DNA from: Albugo candida
Lineage: Eukaryota; Oomycota; Peronosporomycetes; Albuginales; Albuginaceae
Assembly: GCA_905220665.1 (NCBI GenBank)
Contig: CAJNAR010000157.1
Span: 62,001-126,000, forward strand
Direction of reading: 5' to 3'
Length of the DNA: 64,000 nucleotides
Shown: in pieces, positions 53,725 through 64,000 of the stretch
Layout of the letters: the number at the start of each line of letters is the position of its first letter
Position numbering within the stretch: position 1 is the stretch's first letter
Position numbers and translations under genes: made by a program
Notes under the pieces: generated by a model
Database searches by the model: none
What the model saw: only the letters and a program-made list of their open reading frames with translations
What the model was told of the DNA's origin: nothing

Positions 53725-56436
53725 TCATCTATCAGTATTTGATGCACGTTCGCTTTCCTGGTCTTTCAACAGCTTCCGCAGGAGAAATTTGGCACCTCTT
53801 GTAGCATTTCGGGGTAAAAAAAGACGACACTGCCGTGCTATCGTCAGCTCTATCTCCTCTGGTCCAGACCGTATGGTCGTTTCGCTGACTGACGCTGGAT
53901 CTCCTACGATCACTTGCATCGCAAATGTCTTCTTAAAAACCAATGTGCGTTTCGAGCGCTTTTGTGGGGTTTTGTTGCTCAGTTTTGTAGCAATGAGAAG
54001 CCTTTTTTGCTTGGATTTTCCTTTCCTTGTATTCTCAGGCGCCATTGTCCCACGACATCTAGAAGAATTGCAAAAGCATTTCCATTGCAGAGCCTGGCTA
54101 GTGTGGAATTGATAATCGTACGACAATTCTTCTTCAGGTTCAATATCTCTCAGTGCAGTAATAGCAATTCGATCGAGACCACGGACACACCATTTGACCA
54201 AGTGACAATTAGGATCACATGAATGATTTATGAACCGTGAGATACTGCCTTTGAATCGTGCATCGATATATTCTTGTTTTCTGAGCTCCATGATGTACAT
54301 GTTCCTATCGTGTGGATGCTTGCGTGCATGCTCTTCCAATCGTCGATCTTTTTCTTGCTCATTTATGACTTCGCCAACGTACTCAATCACCAACTGGCCG
54401 GCTTGGACGGGCTCTTTTGCTCGTAATGCGAATCCTTTCTCAAAGCTATGAAAGAGCTCCGTTCGAGGATATATGCGCTGATAGAGAGCACGGTTCCCGC
54501 AATTTTCTCCCACATGACAATTGAATGTTCGATTATGCCGAGCTGGTGCATCCGTTGGAGCTGGTCCGAAACACTCCATCAAGCTAAGTCGATTGATGCA
54601 GCCATCTCCGCATCGATCCGTACATACACATGTGGGCACGTCTTCGGAAGATGGTCTAGGTTGTTTAAAGGTATACGAGTTTCGTGTCAGCCTTCGATAC
54701 GGAGGCGGATGGGTGTGGACCCGCACCAAATATTCCATAGGAATTCGAAAATGATGTGGATCTTGTAGATTTGAAGCAACTGGTTCGATGGAAGGGAGAA
54801 AAAGACCCGGGAATTTGACTGTGTAGTCCACAGTCACGACAGCCATCCGGTGATCTGTGTACCAATCTGAAGGTATTTTTGGAAGATTATCGTGTCGATG
54901 TCGATAACATAAAAGACCAACAGTGTTATACCGCGCACTTGGTGGGACACAAGAAGTGTGATATGCTTCCGGACATTTGATGCAGAACATGAGCTCACTA
55001 CTTTTAGTGTCCTCACACACAGCACAGATATGCCTTGGGCAGCGGAATCTGAATGTGACATCCTCATCATTGTCTGACTCCACGCTTGATGCATTCAAAC
55101 CTCCTTTTGTCTGTGAATCTCGCTTCCTCTTAAGCCCACACATTCGAGTCCGGCTGCACTCTGCTACACATGACTGATGGTAAAACTTGTGACACTTTAT
55201 ACCGGAGCATTTGAGGACACCGCTACGCTCATCGATAGAGCCATTTCGTCCGCATGCAAAGCAGATCTGTTCACGATTCTCACACTGTTCACATTTCCAA
55301 TCAGCATCGTCAACTTCGTCGGTCAGACCGAGACATGAGTAGTGGTACGCGGTATAACAGCCTGTTTTACACCATAGTACTAAATCTGATCCCTCCTCAT
55401 CCTCCAATTCACCGCAAATCCCACACAACTCTTCATCGAAAGTATTACGCAAATATTTTTCTTTCGTTGGATGTGTTTTTTCCTGACTAAGGCACCCCCC
55501 ATTGTGAGGTATCAAAGAAGATAAAGTTGAATCGGATTTTGCTTTTCGAGAAGCTCTCGTCAGCATCTTCCCACTCGTCGTGGGATCGGTCCTTTCATTC
55601 TCCAGTAGCTTTACATTGCTTCCTTTTGATCCCATCTTCACATTTTCGATGAGTTTGGAGATTTCTTCTTTCCTCGTTAATTTATGTATTTTCCATATTT
55701 TGGCTGCTCTGGAAGTACCCTTTGAAAAGCGACGATAGAAACAATGCTTTTTGATCATTTGCAGATATTCGGAGCTCAAGTAGACAGATCGAATGCACAA
55801 TTCCTCTCTTCTGACACTCCATACTTTTGCGGTCAGCCACTTTCTGATTTTGTCATCAAATTCATTCAAAACACTCGCCTTTCTGAAGCATTTCCAAAAG
55901 CTGACCAATATTGGACATTCGAAGCGCGCATTTGAACTTGCGAGACTGATTACTTTTATGTATTTTTCTGATGATCACAGCGTCTTTGCTTGCATTAATT
56001 GTGCCATTTATACACTGAGTAGAACGCCGTTGATCGATTTGTAACTCGTTCTGCAGTGCTTCGTTACCATCGACTAGCTGTACCCGATCAACAGTATCAA
56101 TACAAAGAATGTATGAAGTAGAGACATCTCGTCCATCAATACAGTCAGACCGCACAACTTGCTCAGCTTTTATGATGTTCGCATCTCGCGCTGTTTGATT
56201 GTCTGTTGCATTCATTGTACATGGGTGCATGAAGCGATAATCAGTATATAATGTCAACGCAGTAGAACACGGAACGGATGAGATACGGTCATTTGATTTG
56301 GGAATAGTGGACGAGGGCCCGTCTACCAGTGCCTGCATTAGGGCGGCCAAATGCTGATAGTATAACCAATGATTGGATATAAGTATGCAAAGAGGTATTT
56401 GCCTAAATAGACCGTACATGTGGTGAAGGTTTCCAT
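53725..56436 (-). CDS. PHD-finger SET-domain histone lysine methyltransferase (NSD/ASH1-like)
   Basis: Exons on the minus strand 56436-56413 (METFTTCT), 56353-56014 and 55952-53725 give 863 residues. Region order: an unknown N-terminal third (including RFECPILVSFWKCFRK), a PHD cluster from about residue 297 (LCGICGELEDEEGSDLVLWC, CFACGRNGS, CAVCEDTKSSELMFCIKCPE), then AWS (CVCTDRCGDGCINR, ENCGNRAL), SET with FALRAKEPVQAGQLVIEYVG and SRFINHSCDPNCHLVKW, catalytic-site EELSYDYQF, and post-SET CFCNSSRCRG. AWS plus post-SET with PHD fingers before them points to H3K36 or related methylation (NSD/ASH1/SET2 group). A basic C-terminal tail follows. It lies downstream of the EGF protein gene on the same strand with only about 110 bases between. 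Confidence 0.93.
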
Positions 56437-56549
56437 ATCATCGATGTCGATACGTGAACGATTAGTCAATGAGAGAGATCGAAAACAAAGTCGTTTGAAC
56501 TTGATGCTTAAAGTGACAACTAAGAGGTTCGAGTTAAGGCGATCATAGA

Positions 56550-57806
56550 TCATAGTTCGAGAAGGACAATTCCGAAAAGAACAGCGATGAAGATGAGGCC
56601 TACTGAGTGTTGTAAGGTGACACCAGCTGAATCGCACTTGGCGCAATCATTATTCGGGCACGGTGCACAGTCTGGTGAGCAGATAGGACACATACAGACG
56701 TAGCCGGTGGCAGTGGGTTGGCAACTCCCACCGTCGCTACAACTCGCTTTTGTGCAAACGTCTTCCGTCGCTCCGCAAGTAGGACCAAAATATCCAGTAG
56801 TGCAAACGCACTTCCCGCTTGTGATGTCACAAGTCCCATTCCGGCACGCCAAGTCATTAGTGCACTTGGTACATCGTATATCTTTTTTGCCGCTTTTTCC
56901 CTTGTGGTTTTTTCCATCGAAACCAGCCTTACATTTGCATTTTCCATTTACACAATCGCCACCAAACCCACAATCGACATCACAAGCAGCTGATAAGGTA
57001 TTCTCACATTTTGTTCCGTCAAATCCAGGATAGCACAAACAGCTACGCCTCGTTATTGTTTGCAGTGATTTGTACGTGCATGTACCTTGATTATTACAGA
57101 CTGTGGTTGATCCCTCACTCTGACCACAAGCTTCCACTTGACAACTCGACGGATCATATGCTTTACTTTCACATTCAGAACTATCCACACACTGGAACGA
57201 ACCAGAAATTGACTTTTTTCCAAATTTAATGGTAATGGACTCTTCCGGAACATCGCCTGTCAAGTCTTCATCACTGGTGCTGGTTGGTCCAGCTGCCAAT
57301 GTCGTGTTCGTGATGGGAGTTTGCTGAAGTAATCGATTATCGACTGAATCCGTTGATTTATCGGTAGAACTGGTGGTCGTAGTGTCGGCATCTTCTTCTA
57401 CACGTTTTGCTTTGCGCTTCGATTTTGGTGGTGGCACGGGATCACTATCGGAGGAGTCCGAATCTGTAGACTTATCTGTATCGGTATCGGTAGGATCGTC
57501 TGGTATCGTCTCAGAGGCAGCTTCTGCAGCTACAAAAATGCAATGTACATTTAGATAACCCATATCCGGATTTTGATACACCGGACATGCCCCAAAATGC
57601 TTTCCTCGACAAGCTGGTCGTGCGTGTGTGTTACTGCTACATCTTTTAACATTGGACCCAGCAGAGATACAAGCTGTACCGGGGAATTTACTTGTACAGT
57701 CTGCATCGCTCTCACATGTGCTCGTAACTTTCTTCTCCTTTGCTTGGACAGACGCTATCCAAATTATAGATAAAATGATGATCCACCGCCTGCTAATTGA
57801 ATGCAT
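56550..57806 (-). CDS. GPI-anchored-type cell-surface protein with EGF-like repeats
   Basis: A single coding exon, 418 residues. The ATG at 57806 starts a signal peptide (MHSISRRWIIILSIIWIASVQA). An upstream in-frame ATG at 57959 exists, but a clear 69-base intron (GTGAAT...GCATCAG) lies between them, so the upstream part is likely leader. Visible regions: a Cys-rich N-terminal module (CESDADCTSKFPGTACISAG), an acidic Asp/Ser/Thr linker with DTDTDKSTDSDSSDSD, then EGF-like units such as CNNQGTCTYK...CLCYPGFDGTKC, CDVDCGFGGDCVNGKCKCKAG and TSGKCVCTTGYFGPTCG. The end SVGLIFIAVLFGIVLLEL is a hydrophobic tail without a cytosolic part, the hallmark of GPI attachment. Likely a cell-wall or adhesion protein. 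Confidence 0.87.
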   Translation of the reverse strand: MHSISRRWIIILSIIWIASVQAKEKKVTSTCESDADCTSKFPGTACISAGSNVKRCSSNTHARPACRGKHFGACPVYQNPDMGYLNVHCIFVAAEAASETIPDDPTDTDTDKSTDSDSSDSDPVPPPKSKRKAKRVEEDADTTTTSSTDKSTDSVDNRLLQQTPITNTTLAAGPTSTSDEDLTGDVPEESITIKFGKKSISGSFQCVDSSECESKAYDPSSCQVEACGQSEGSTTVCNNQGTCTYKSLQTITRRSCLCYPGFDGTKCENTLSAACDVDCGFGGDCVNGKCKCKAGFDGKNHKGKSGKKDIRCTKCTNDLACRNGTCDITSGKCVCTTGYFGPTCGATEDVCTKASCSDGGSCQPTATGYVCMCPICSPDCAPCPNNDCAKCDSAGVTLQHSVGLIFIAVLFGIVLLEL

Positions 57807-59167
57807 ATTGTATACAAAATTGCTTGGATTGAGAGAATAGGACTCGACTTTGCCTGATGCGAGTAAAAAGATAAGTGAAAGGGAGAGAGGGAGAATATAG
57901 AAACACAAAATTTTCAATTCACCTTTCCCGCTAATAGGAAAGTTATACAGTCCACGCATTATTGAATTTGAATGACTATTACCTACACCTTCCTCTTTAT
58001 TGACTATTCCCTATACCACAAAGAAGTACATCGAGCATTGGTCTGTAAATTCGTCAGTACATATACATGTATGTATGCTACATACGATGCTTGAGTTAAT
58101 CGATGAAAGCTGATTTTACAGAAGTGATCAGTAATATAGTTAGTACTCGAGATGGTTTGTGCGCACAGGATTGGCGTGGCCACCACCATGGTCTCGCTAT
58201 ATGTTGCGTCGCGTCCCCTTTATTTAGTCGCGTGTTAACACGTTCTACCGATTCCCTGCTTAACGGCCGAAATCCTGATGCGGGCAATTTTTGAGATCCA
58301 ATCAAGCAAATGGGTCTATCGTTCGCCAAAAAACTTGACCGTATCGCTTTCAACCGTGCGGTGCGTATTGGCCAAGGTCAGAGCCAGTAGATACTGAACA
58401 AAACAGCAGCATTCTCGAACGACAATATCGTACAACAGACTAGACTGACAGCTTGTTGATGAAAGAAAAGGAATTAAAGTGTGGCCGTATATATGAATGA
58501 TGTAGAATGTGATTATCTATAAAATGAGCACTAAGACTGTTTCTGTCACGACTGATTTGGCAGCTTAGAGGCCTACGCTATCGATACGATGAGTTCTGGA
58601 AGGTAGAATGTCCCACTCTCGCGTTGCGTTGTATTAATTCTGGCGACAATACAAATGAGCAGCTGCTTAAGGTATCACATATCCCTTCCCACACACTGAT
58701 CTTGATTAGATTAAGTAAAACACGCCCAGCAGGAGATATCGTGTAACTCACTCCATTCCAATATTGTCGAGGGCATCAAGAACGGTGTTTGCTGCATCAA
58801 CAATTGCTTGCGGTGCTCTAAAATACCACGCATCGAGCTCAATTGCCATTACTCTCCTTGCACGATGTAGATGTCAGCAGGCATCATCTCCGAAGGTGTC
58901 AAGTTCTTTGACTGGTTATAGTATATTTCCGGAAAAATGTTCAACAAAAAGGTTTTGCTAGACTTTGGAGCTGATTTATAAGCCCATGAGCTCTCAGATA
59001 TGTTATCACGATGTCTTACCTTTCGAGTAATTGCGGGTGGAAGAAATACCGTAATCAAACTGCATAGAGCGCCCACTTGGAGTCACCTTTCTCCTCTCTC
59101 TAAACATATGCAGCGAGACCAATTTTTTGCTCATGAAGTTACTGGCGTTACATGCACAGACAAGGGG

Positions 59168-59213
59168 AGCATCCTACGGCTCATAGACGGACTCATAGAA
59201 GCAAGAAGATGAG
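59168..59213. repeat. Left arm of a long inverted repeat
   Basis: Pairs with 59331-59376 in reverse complement at about 44 of 46 positions; the core is CTCATAGACGGACTCATAGA. The spacer between arms is about 117 bases. Confidence 0.9.
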
Positions 59214-59330
59214 CTCCGAAATCGAACGAGCTGGGATAGAAGAGAGCTAACACTCGTCTGAGTGTTAAGCATTTTCGTGGTAGGAATGCCAGTTGGTACT
59301 TCGGCTTTAGCTCAATATATTCGAGATGGA

Positions 59331-59376
59331 CTATTCTTCTTGCTTCTATGAGTCCGTCTATGAGCCGTAAGATGCT
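59331..59376. repeat. Right arm of a long inverted repeat
   Basis: Reverse complement of 59168-59213. Both arms code ILRLIDGLIEARR when read toward the spacer, so one may be an inverted duplicate of a former exon. Confidence 0.9.
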
Positions 59377-60259
59377 CAGATATGCCTTCACTGCTGTGTT
59401 TCCCCGCGGATCGCTTGATTATTCCAAAGTCATCTACAGCGTACGTGAGGTACAGTCAATGACGGCAGCATACTATTTTTCTTCAGGTAACCCTTTGTGA
59501 AAGTTGCAATTTAGCATTAGAATGGCCTCATGATAGTTCCATTGCGTCGCTTGTTTACTGGTGCGTTGCATTCGCAGCGCAAAGACGCACCACTTTTGCT
59601 CATTGGTCGTGATCGATTCTACTCGATATAATTACAGTCAATACTTTGCTCATCCCCTGATCGATTTAAGAAGATGCTTGATGCTGCGCATAATTCTGAC
59701 GCATTTCTAGCGCTTGATTGAGAGCCTGATGCGAAAATCAACTTACTTCAACTAGCAAACAGAGTACTCTCAGCTCCAGGTCCCTACCCAGCAGGTTGAT
59801 TCACTAAGCACAAGTTCCGCTATCAACAGCGGGTAAACTTTGACAATCGCTATGTTATGAGTAGAAACGATTGCGAAAGATGACCAAATACGTCATGGCA
59901 AACATGCTTCGAGAATCGAAATGGAGCAACGGGTATAAATATCAACGTACAACGGCATGAAAATTAATACGAAGTGAGACTTCAAGTCGTCCGATCCATG
60001 TACAAGAAGCCTACAATGTACCTAACACAAATGCATCAGGATCCCGTATCTATCTGCGATAGCAATTCCTGTCTCTTGCCATTCTTGTATTCGACCCTAG
60101 CTCGGGAACATAGATATATGTCGCGTCGCATTTTGAGCACCATCTGAGACGCCACTGTTGACACTGTGCTAATAATCACTCATCAAACAAAGCAATGCGC
60201 ACTTCCAACTTTTCCTCCCTTTACAGTTGCGGCAATCATTTATTTATATCTTTCGTGGA

Positions 60260-62358
60260 ATGAGCATCGACGGATTGCTTACCATCAGATCGAGTCGGGC
60301 AATCGCGCATCCACACAATCCACCAAAATTGGATGTCCGAACTGCGTATCAAGAATGGTTTAATGACCTGTACAACAGTACACCTCCCAAGTTGCCTGCC
60401 GTATCCCGAAGGAAGAAGTCATTTGAATCAGCGGAGGTCGATGAAATTCTTAAACTTCGCACGCAACCACGCAAAAAACGATTTTCAAAAAAGTATGCTA
60501 CCTTACTTTCTCACGATTCCTTTCTAAACGTCTGAAAGCAGATGTATGGAACACGCCATGGCGCCAACCAGTTCGAGTCTTAGAAGAGATACCAACGGCC
60601 CCCGTGTTGTAAGAAGTTTCTCACGTTTTTGGTCAACTGATTTTCATACCATTATGTAAAAAGCCGAGTAACAATGAAGTTGAGGTCTATCTGACAGTGA
60701 CAGACGCCATGCGCGCTGCGCATCAACAGGCTGCTAATCGTCGATTTCAAGCTCTCTTGGATGAAGCCGACTGCGCTAGCTACACTTATGAATCCCCATT
60801 TTTTCCAGAGACTCGATTTTTCCAGGCATTGGTCGATCATTTACTTAGCTCGAATCCCTGCATGACAGAGTTTCCTTCAATCGGTGTTGACATTCCTCCA
60901 ACACTTATTCGGCTGCGTAACAATGCCGGAGCTGTATTTATTCATAAAAGGAATTGTACTGCGGATGACAATACATTGGCTCTCATTCACCTCAAGAGCC
61001 GTGAAGAAATGCTTACCAAAACAAATGATATTTTGCAATCCTTCTCTGTCCATGCTGCACAAAATCCAATAGCAATAGCCAAAAGCACTGACCGAGCTGC
61101 TCGGAAACGTTCCTGGACGCTCCAATCACTCGAAGAGGTCAAGGCCTCGATGCAAATGCTTTGGGATTCCAATTCCGTGGGTCACATAATGATCCAGAAA
61201 TTCATCGTGTGCAAACATCAAGCGGGCATTCAGACGGAAACCATCGACCAAACAAAAGAGTCGTCTCACAAGAGATATGAGAACAAATGGTTTGCTCGTC
61301 CTGTTTACCGTTCCAAAGAAAAAAGCACATTTGTTTGGATCATTCGGAATACGGGTTCCAAAGTGAATGATTCCGCAGACTCATCCAATTGTCAGATCGT
61401 CAAGTGTACATCTCGGTAGGTGCCGATGTCTGAGTGCTCGCATTGGAAGCTACAGCTTGTACGTAGGAATGCGTGGCTTCAACCACGTCGTATAGTGGAG
61501 ACAGTAGGTCCCCGCCTCGAAGCCCTTTTATCGCTTTCGTTTGCTTCTCTATCACTCGACCTGATTCAAGATACGGAAGGAAAATGGTGGCATCTCCAAG
61601 TCAAAGCCTTCCAATTAGATTCTAAAACTGGATTTAAGCACTCTCTAACTCGAACCAACTCAACGCCTGAACGCGTTTTTTCATCGCTGAATCACTGTGA
61701 CGGCAAATTCTGTCAGGAACCCGCTCCAAATGAACAGAATGCAATGCTTTACGTATCATTTCCATCTCGCCAGTTGGTTCGAAAAGATCTCATCAGTTGT
61801 CATTATTTCCAGGATTATTATATGCATCAAACGAATGATACCTCTGATTTCTCAGCAGCTTTGGATTGGTTTTTGCGTACTAAAGTGAGCAAAAAGGATC
61901 GATGCCGACTGTATGAGGTCGTTGTGCTGTGTAAGAATTGTATCGAAAAGTACTTTAGCCTCCAGCAGCAATTGGTATCGGCTGTACACGTCGACGGTCA
62001 ACAGAGGTCGAAAAGCAGATCACAAGCTCCTCGCAAAACCAACGATCTCGTATATCGTTCATCGAAAGAGATAGCTACCATACTTCCAGGCTTATCATCG
62101 GGACAATCTCCTGCTTTAACCCACAAAGACAGCGGAGACTTGGAACTTTCTTTGGATGAGGATATCGTGTACCCACATTGTCGTGCTGAGATTGAGAATT
62201 TGGTGAAACGAGCGGATGATACTTTTATGAGTATAGGCTCAAGGCTACAGACACTCACACTCGGCCGAACGCTTTCTCGGCAAGTAGGAATCGAGCATTC
62301 CTGGCCAAAGCATTTGAAAAGCCTCGAGCATCACAAAGAGGGCGGACCCCATGATTGA
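60260..62358 (+). CDS. Uncharacterised 648-residue protein, four exons
   Basis: Exons 60260-60492, 60539-60608, 60664-61398 and 61450-62358; introns of 46, 55 and 51 bases, all in phase. The N-terminus is basic (RRKKSFESAEVDEILKLR, QPRKKRFSKK). The centre has TRFFQALVDHLLSSNPCMTE and a stretch GAVFIHKRNCTADDNTLALI. Near residue 270 the join restores RRNAWLQPRRIVETVGPRLE, followed by DLIQDTEGKWWHLQVKAF, which looks like a folded core conserved for a binding role. A Cys pair (VVLCKNCIEKYF) comes later, and the end is charged. I recognise no family. Absence of membrane spans and signals suggests a cytosolic or ciliary protein. Confidence 0.55.
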
Positions 62359-62500
62359 GTCTTTCTGAAGGCTCGTAAATCATTAACAAGCTATCCAGCG
62401 ATCGGAAGACATCAAAGCACAATATGGAACGTGTTTGCATGGCATTCAGTCTCATGAGCTCAACAAAAAGAGTTGGACAAACGACCACATTGATTACTTC

Positions 62501-64000
62501 TCATTTACTGGATTTGTGTCGGTGAGCTACGAATACTGTCCCTGAACCCATGGATGCAAACGATGGAGTGCCTCTATCTCTCAGATACCCCATACACACT
62601 CTCAAAATACCGCAAAAGTTGCTCGCCTTGAAATGAAACCATTCGCACATCACCAAAGCTATTGACAAATATGTGAATATCTCGAAGACACCTGTGAGAA
62701 AGAATGAATCAAAATAGTCAGAAAAAGACTTTTGACATTCAAACCTTTTCTTCCCGAGTTCCGTGCGCGGTTGGACGAGTCTGAAGCAGTCTGGAAGCTT
62801 TTGGGTAAACATATCAAAGACTCGCGTCATGAGGTCTTTCATTTGCGGCACCGGGAGGACGGGATTCAGCACTTGATACAACTTGAGCGTATTCTGTGTG
62901 ATACCATGCATCGGAGCCGTTGGGATCTCCACATTTGGAGAATCGTAATCGATTTCAGCAGCCACATTTTCGAGGAATCGCTTCATGATCTGCTCTTCCA
63001 CTATCGCCGTAAATTTACTGAATATCTTCTCATTGTGCTCTGCAAAATCGCGCAAAACGCGATCAAATTCTCCCAATAATGCTTTCTGGCGATCTGAAAA
63101 ATGAGCGGCGAGTGCGGCTTTGATATGAGGAAGAAGTGTCATGGCAAGCTCTAGTGACTGAGAAGCGACACCAAGATGTCGGGCAGAGATACTTTTCAAT
63201 CGAGCGATTTGCATGGCGCCTGCACCCAAAACCAATTGCGTAGTACGCGAATTGAAACAGCTACAAAGCAAGAAAAAAAAAGTAAGTAGCCATCAGGCTA
63301 TAAATCAATTCAGAGGCGTACGCGAAGGATCTCCACACAGCGTTGAGATACATCGGTTGCGAGCACGGGGAACGTAGCAGCACATGACATATAATTCATA
63401 ATGATCTCCAGCATCAGAAGAACCGACCAGACGACTTTGAAGGTTTTCCCACAAATTTGAATCGCTTTTAACGGCGCCAAACTCTCGCCATTGAACTCCC
63501 GATCTTCCCATAATGTTGGTGGAGGTCCTCGACCACTGGAGAGATCCTCGAGGGCTTTATGACGATCGACCGATATCTCCGTGTTTTTCCACATTTCGTG
63601 ATCGAGCGTTGAGATGAGTTTTGCGATTTGTAACGAGTGATATTTTTCCAAATACAATTTCAATTGAGAAAATAAAGCTCCACGAAGTGTGTAATCCGTT
63701 TTGGATGTCACTTTCTCGATATTTGTGACAAATTGCATCGTTGTGTCGTAAAGGAGTCGAAGCTGAGGCATTGTGTGTATCGCTTGTACTTCTTTACGAA
63801 CAGCAAACAAATTCGAGACACTTCTTTGAGAGAATTCGCACGTTTTACGCATCACATCGTCGTATTCGCGTAACACTTTAGTTGCTTGACTTTTATCTTT
63901 CCAATCGGCTGCCTTGGTGGCCTGTGTGTGATCGAGTAATTCCGCGGGTTTCAGATATTCTGGCGACTTGGAATGCATACAATCGGTAAGAAGCTTTTGG
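62501..64000 (-). CDS. VPS54: VPS54, GARP tethering complex subunit, C-terminal part (runs off window)
   Basis: GARP tethers endosome-derived vesicles at the Golgi. The minus-strand frame is open to the right edge (QKLLTDCMHSKSPEYL), so the N-terminal half lies beyond base 64000. Coding pieces: 64000-63322 and 63260-62501. Motifs include SNLFAVRKEVQAIHTMPQ, then the family core CFNSRTTQLVLGAGAMQIAR, then FDRVLRDFAEHNEKIFSKF and ISARHLGVASQSLELAM. The C-terminal helices end in a basic tail (GTVFVAHRHKSSK). The join between the two exons does not fit: the donor CGC|GTACGC leaves phase 0, but the acceptor TTTGTAG|C needs phase 2. A one-base error, a frameshift or an unusual site is implied. Confidence 0.85.

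Larger units (their letters stand above)
57807..60259. other. Gene-poor region with exon-like fragments and an inverted repeat
   Basis: No intact gene was resolved. On the minus strand, a frame starting at about 59131 reads MSKKLVSLHMFRERRK and DYGISSTRNYSK, and another further on (about 58975-58765) reads SWAYKSAPKSSKTFLLNIFP and, across a 35-base GT/AG gap, VQGEAPQAIVDAANTVLDAL; they do not join in phase. On the plus strand about 59532-60010 carries a frame with several stops (see findings). A 46-base inverted repeat lies at 59168-59376. Confidence 0.35.

Noticed and set aside
57807..57959. N-terminal extension of the EGF protein from the upstream ATG
   Set aside because: The extension contains a clear GT...AG intron, and the internal ATG at 57806 starts a better signal peptide.
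48539..60010. Alternative genetic code in which TAA is read through
   Set aside because: Well-supported genes in the window (copper ATPase, U2AF1, SET protein, thioredoxin) end at ordinary TAA, TAG or TGA codons in the expected places.

Overview
This window looks like nuclear DNA of a eukaryote, most likely an oomycete. White rust (Albugo) is my best guess, but that is inference. Support comes from dense intron-bearing genes on both strands, very short introns (mostly 45-65 bases), very short first exons, moderate A+T content, and a gene for a C-x4-C...GxCxxHGGGKRC repeat protein of the kind common in oomycetes. I see no bacterial operons, ribosome binding sites, CRISPR or phage. Exon joins were worked out by hand from GT/AG sites, reading phase and protein continuity; where they failed I say so.

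Layout: 1-16.3 kb is mainly plus strand (NAD synthetase 3' end, an FHA protein with a possible adaptin-appendage-like tail, a copper P-type ATPase, the zinc-repeat protein, a membrane protein, PP1 inhibitor-3, a Cys-rich protein, a discoidin-like protein). 16.3-23.1 kb is minus strand (an ASH/MSP-domain protein, an unknown protein, a mitochondrial carrier). 23.5-36.5 kb holds mitochondrial thioredoxin, omega-amidase, NOP56, a small membrane protein, an AGC kinase, a membrane lipase, a secreted trypsin-like protease and SEC62. 36.7-39.8 kb is a Rif1-like gene. 40.1-43.4 kb is gene-poor and holds a dead Tc1/mariner element. 43.4-47.5 kb has Erv1, a TPR protein and a disrupted histone H3 beside an intact, divergent H4. 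47.9-57.8 kb carries two hypothetical proteins, U2AF1, a membrane protein, an IFRD-family gene, a PHD/SET methyltransferase and a GPI-type EGF protein. 57.8-60.2 kb is gene-poor with a long inverted repeat and decayed ORFs. The window ends with an unknown 648-residue protein and a VPS54 gene that runs off the right edge.

Most genes are unrelated housekeeping functions: splicing, ribosome biogenesis, chromatin, secretion and mitochondrial import. The most unusual locus is the H3/H4 pair at 45.7-47.5 kb. There the H3 body is a frameshifted remnant, a 167-base element with a perfect 9-base target duplication lies beside it, and the H3 tail has become the start of a new open frame rich in Ser, Pro and Cys.
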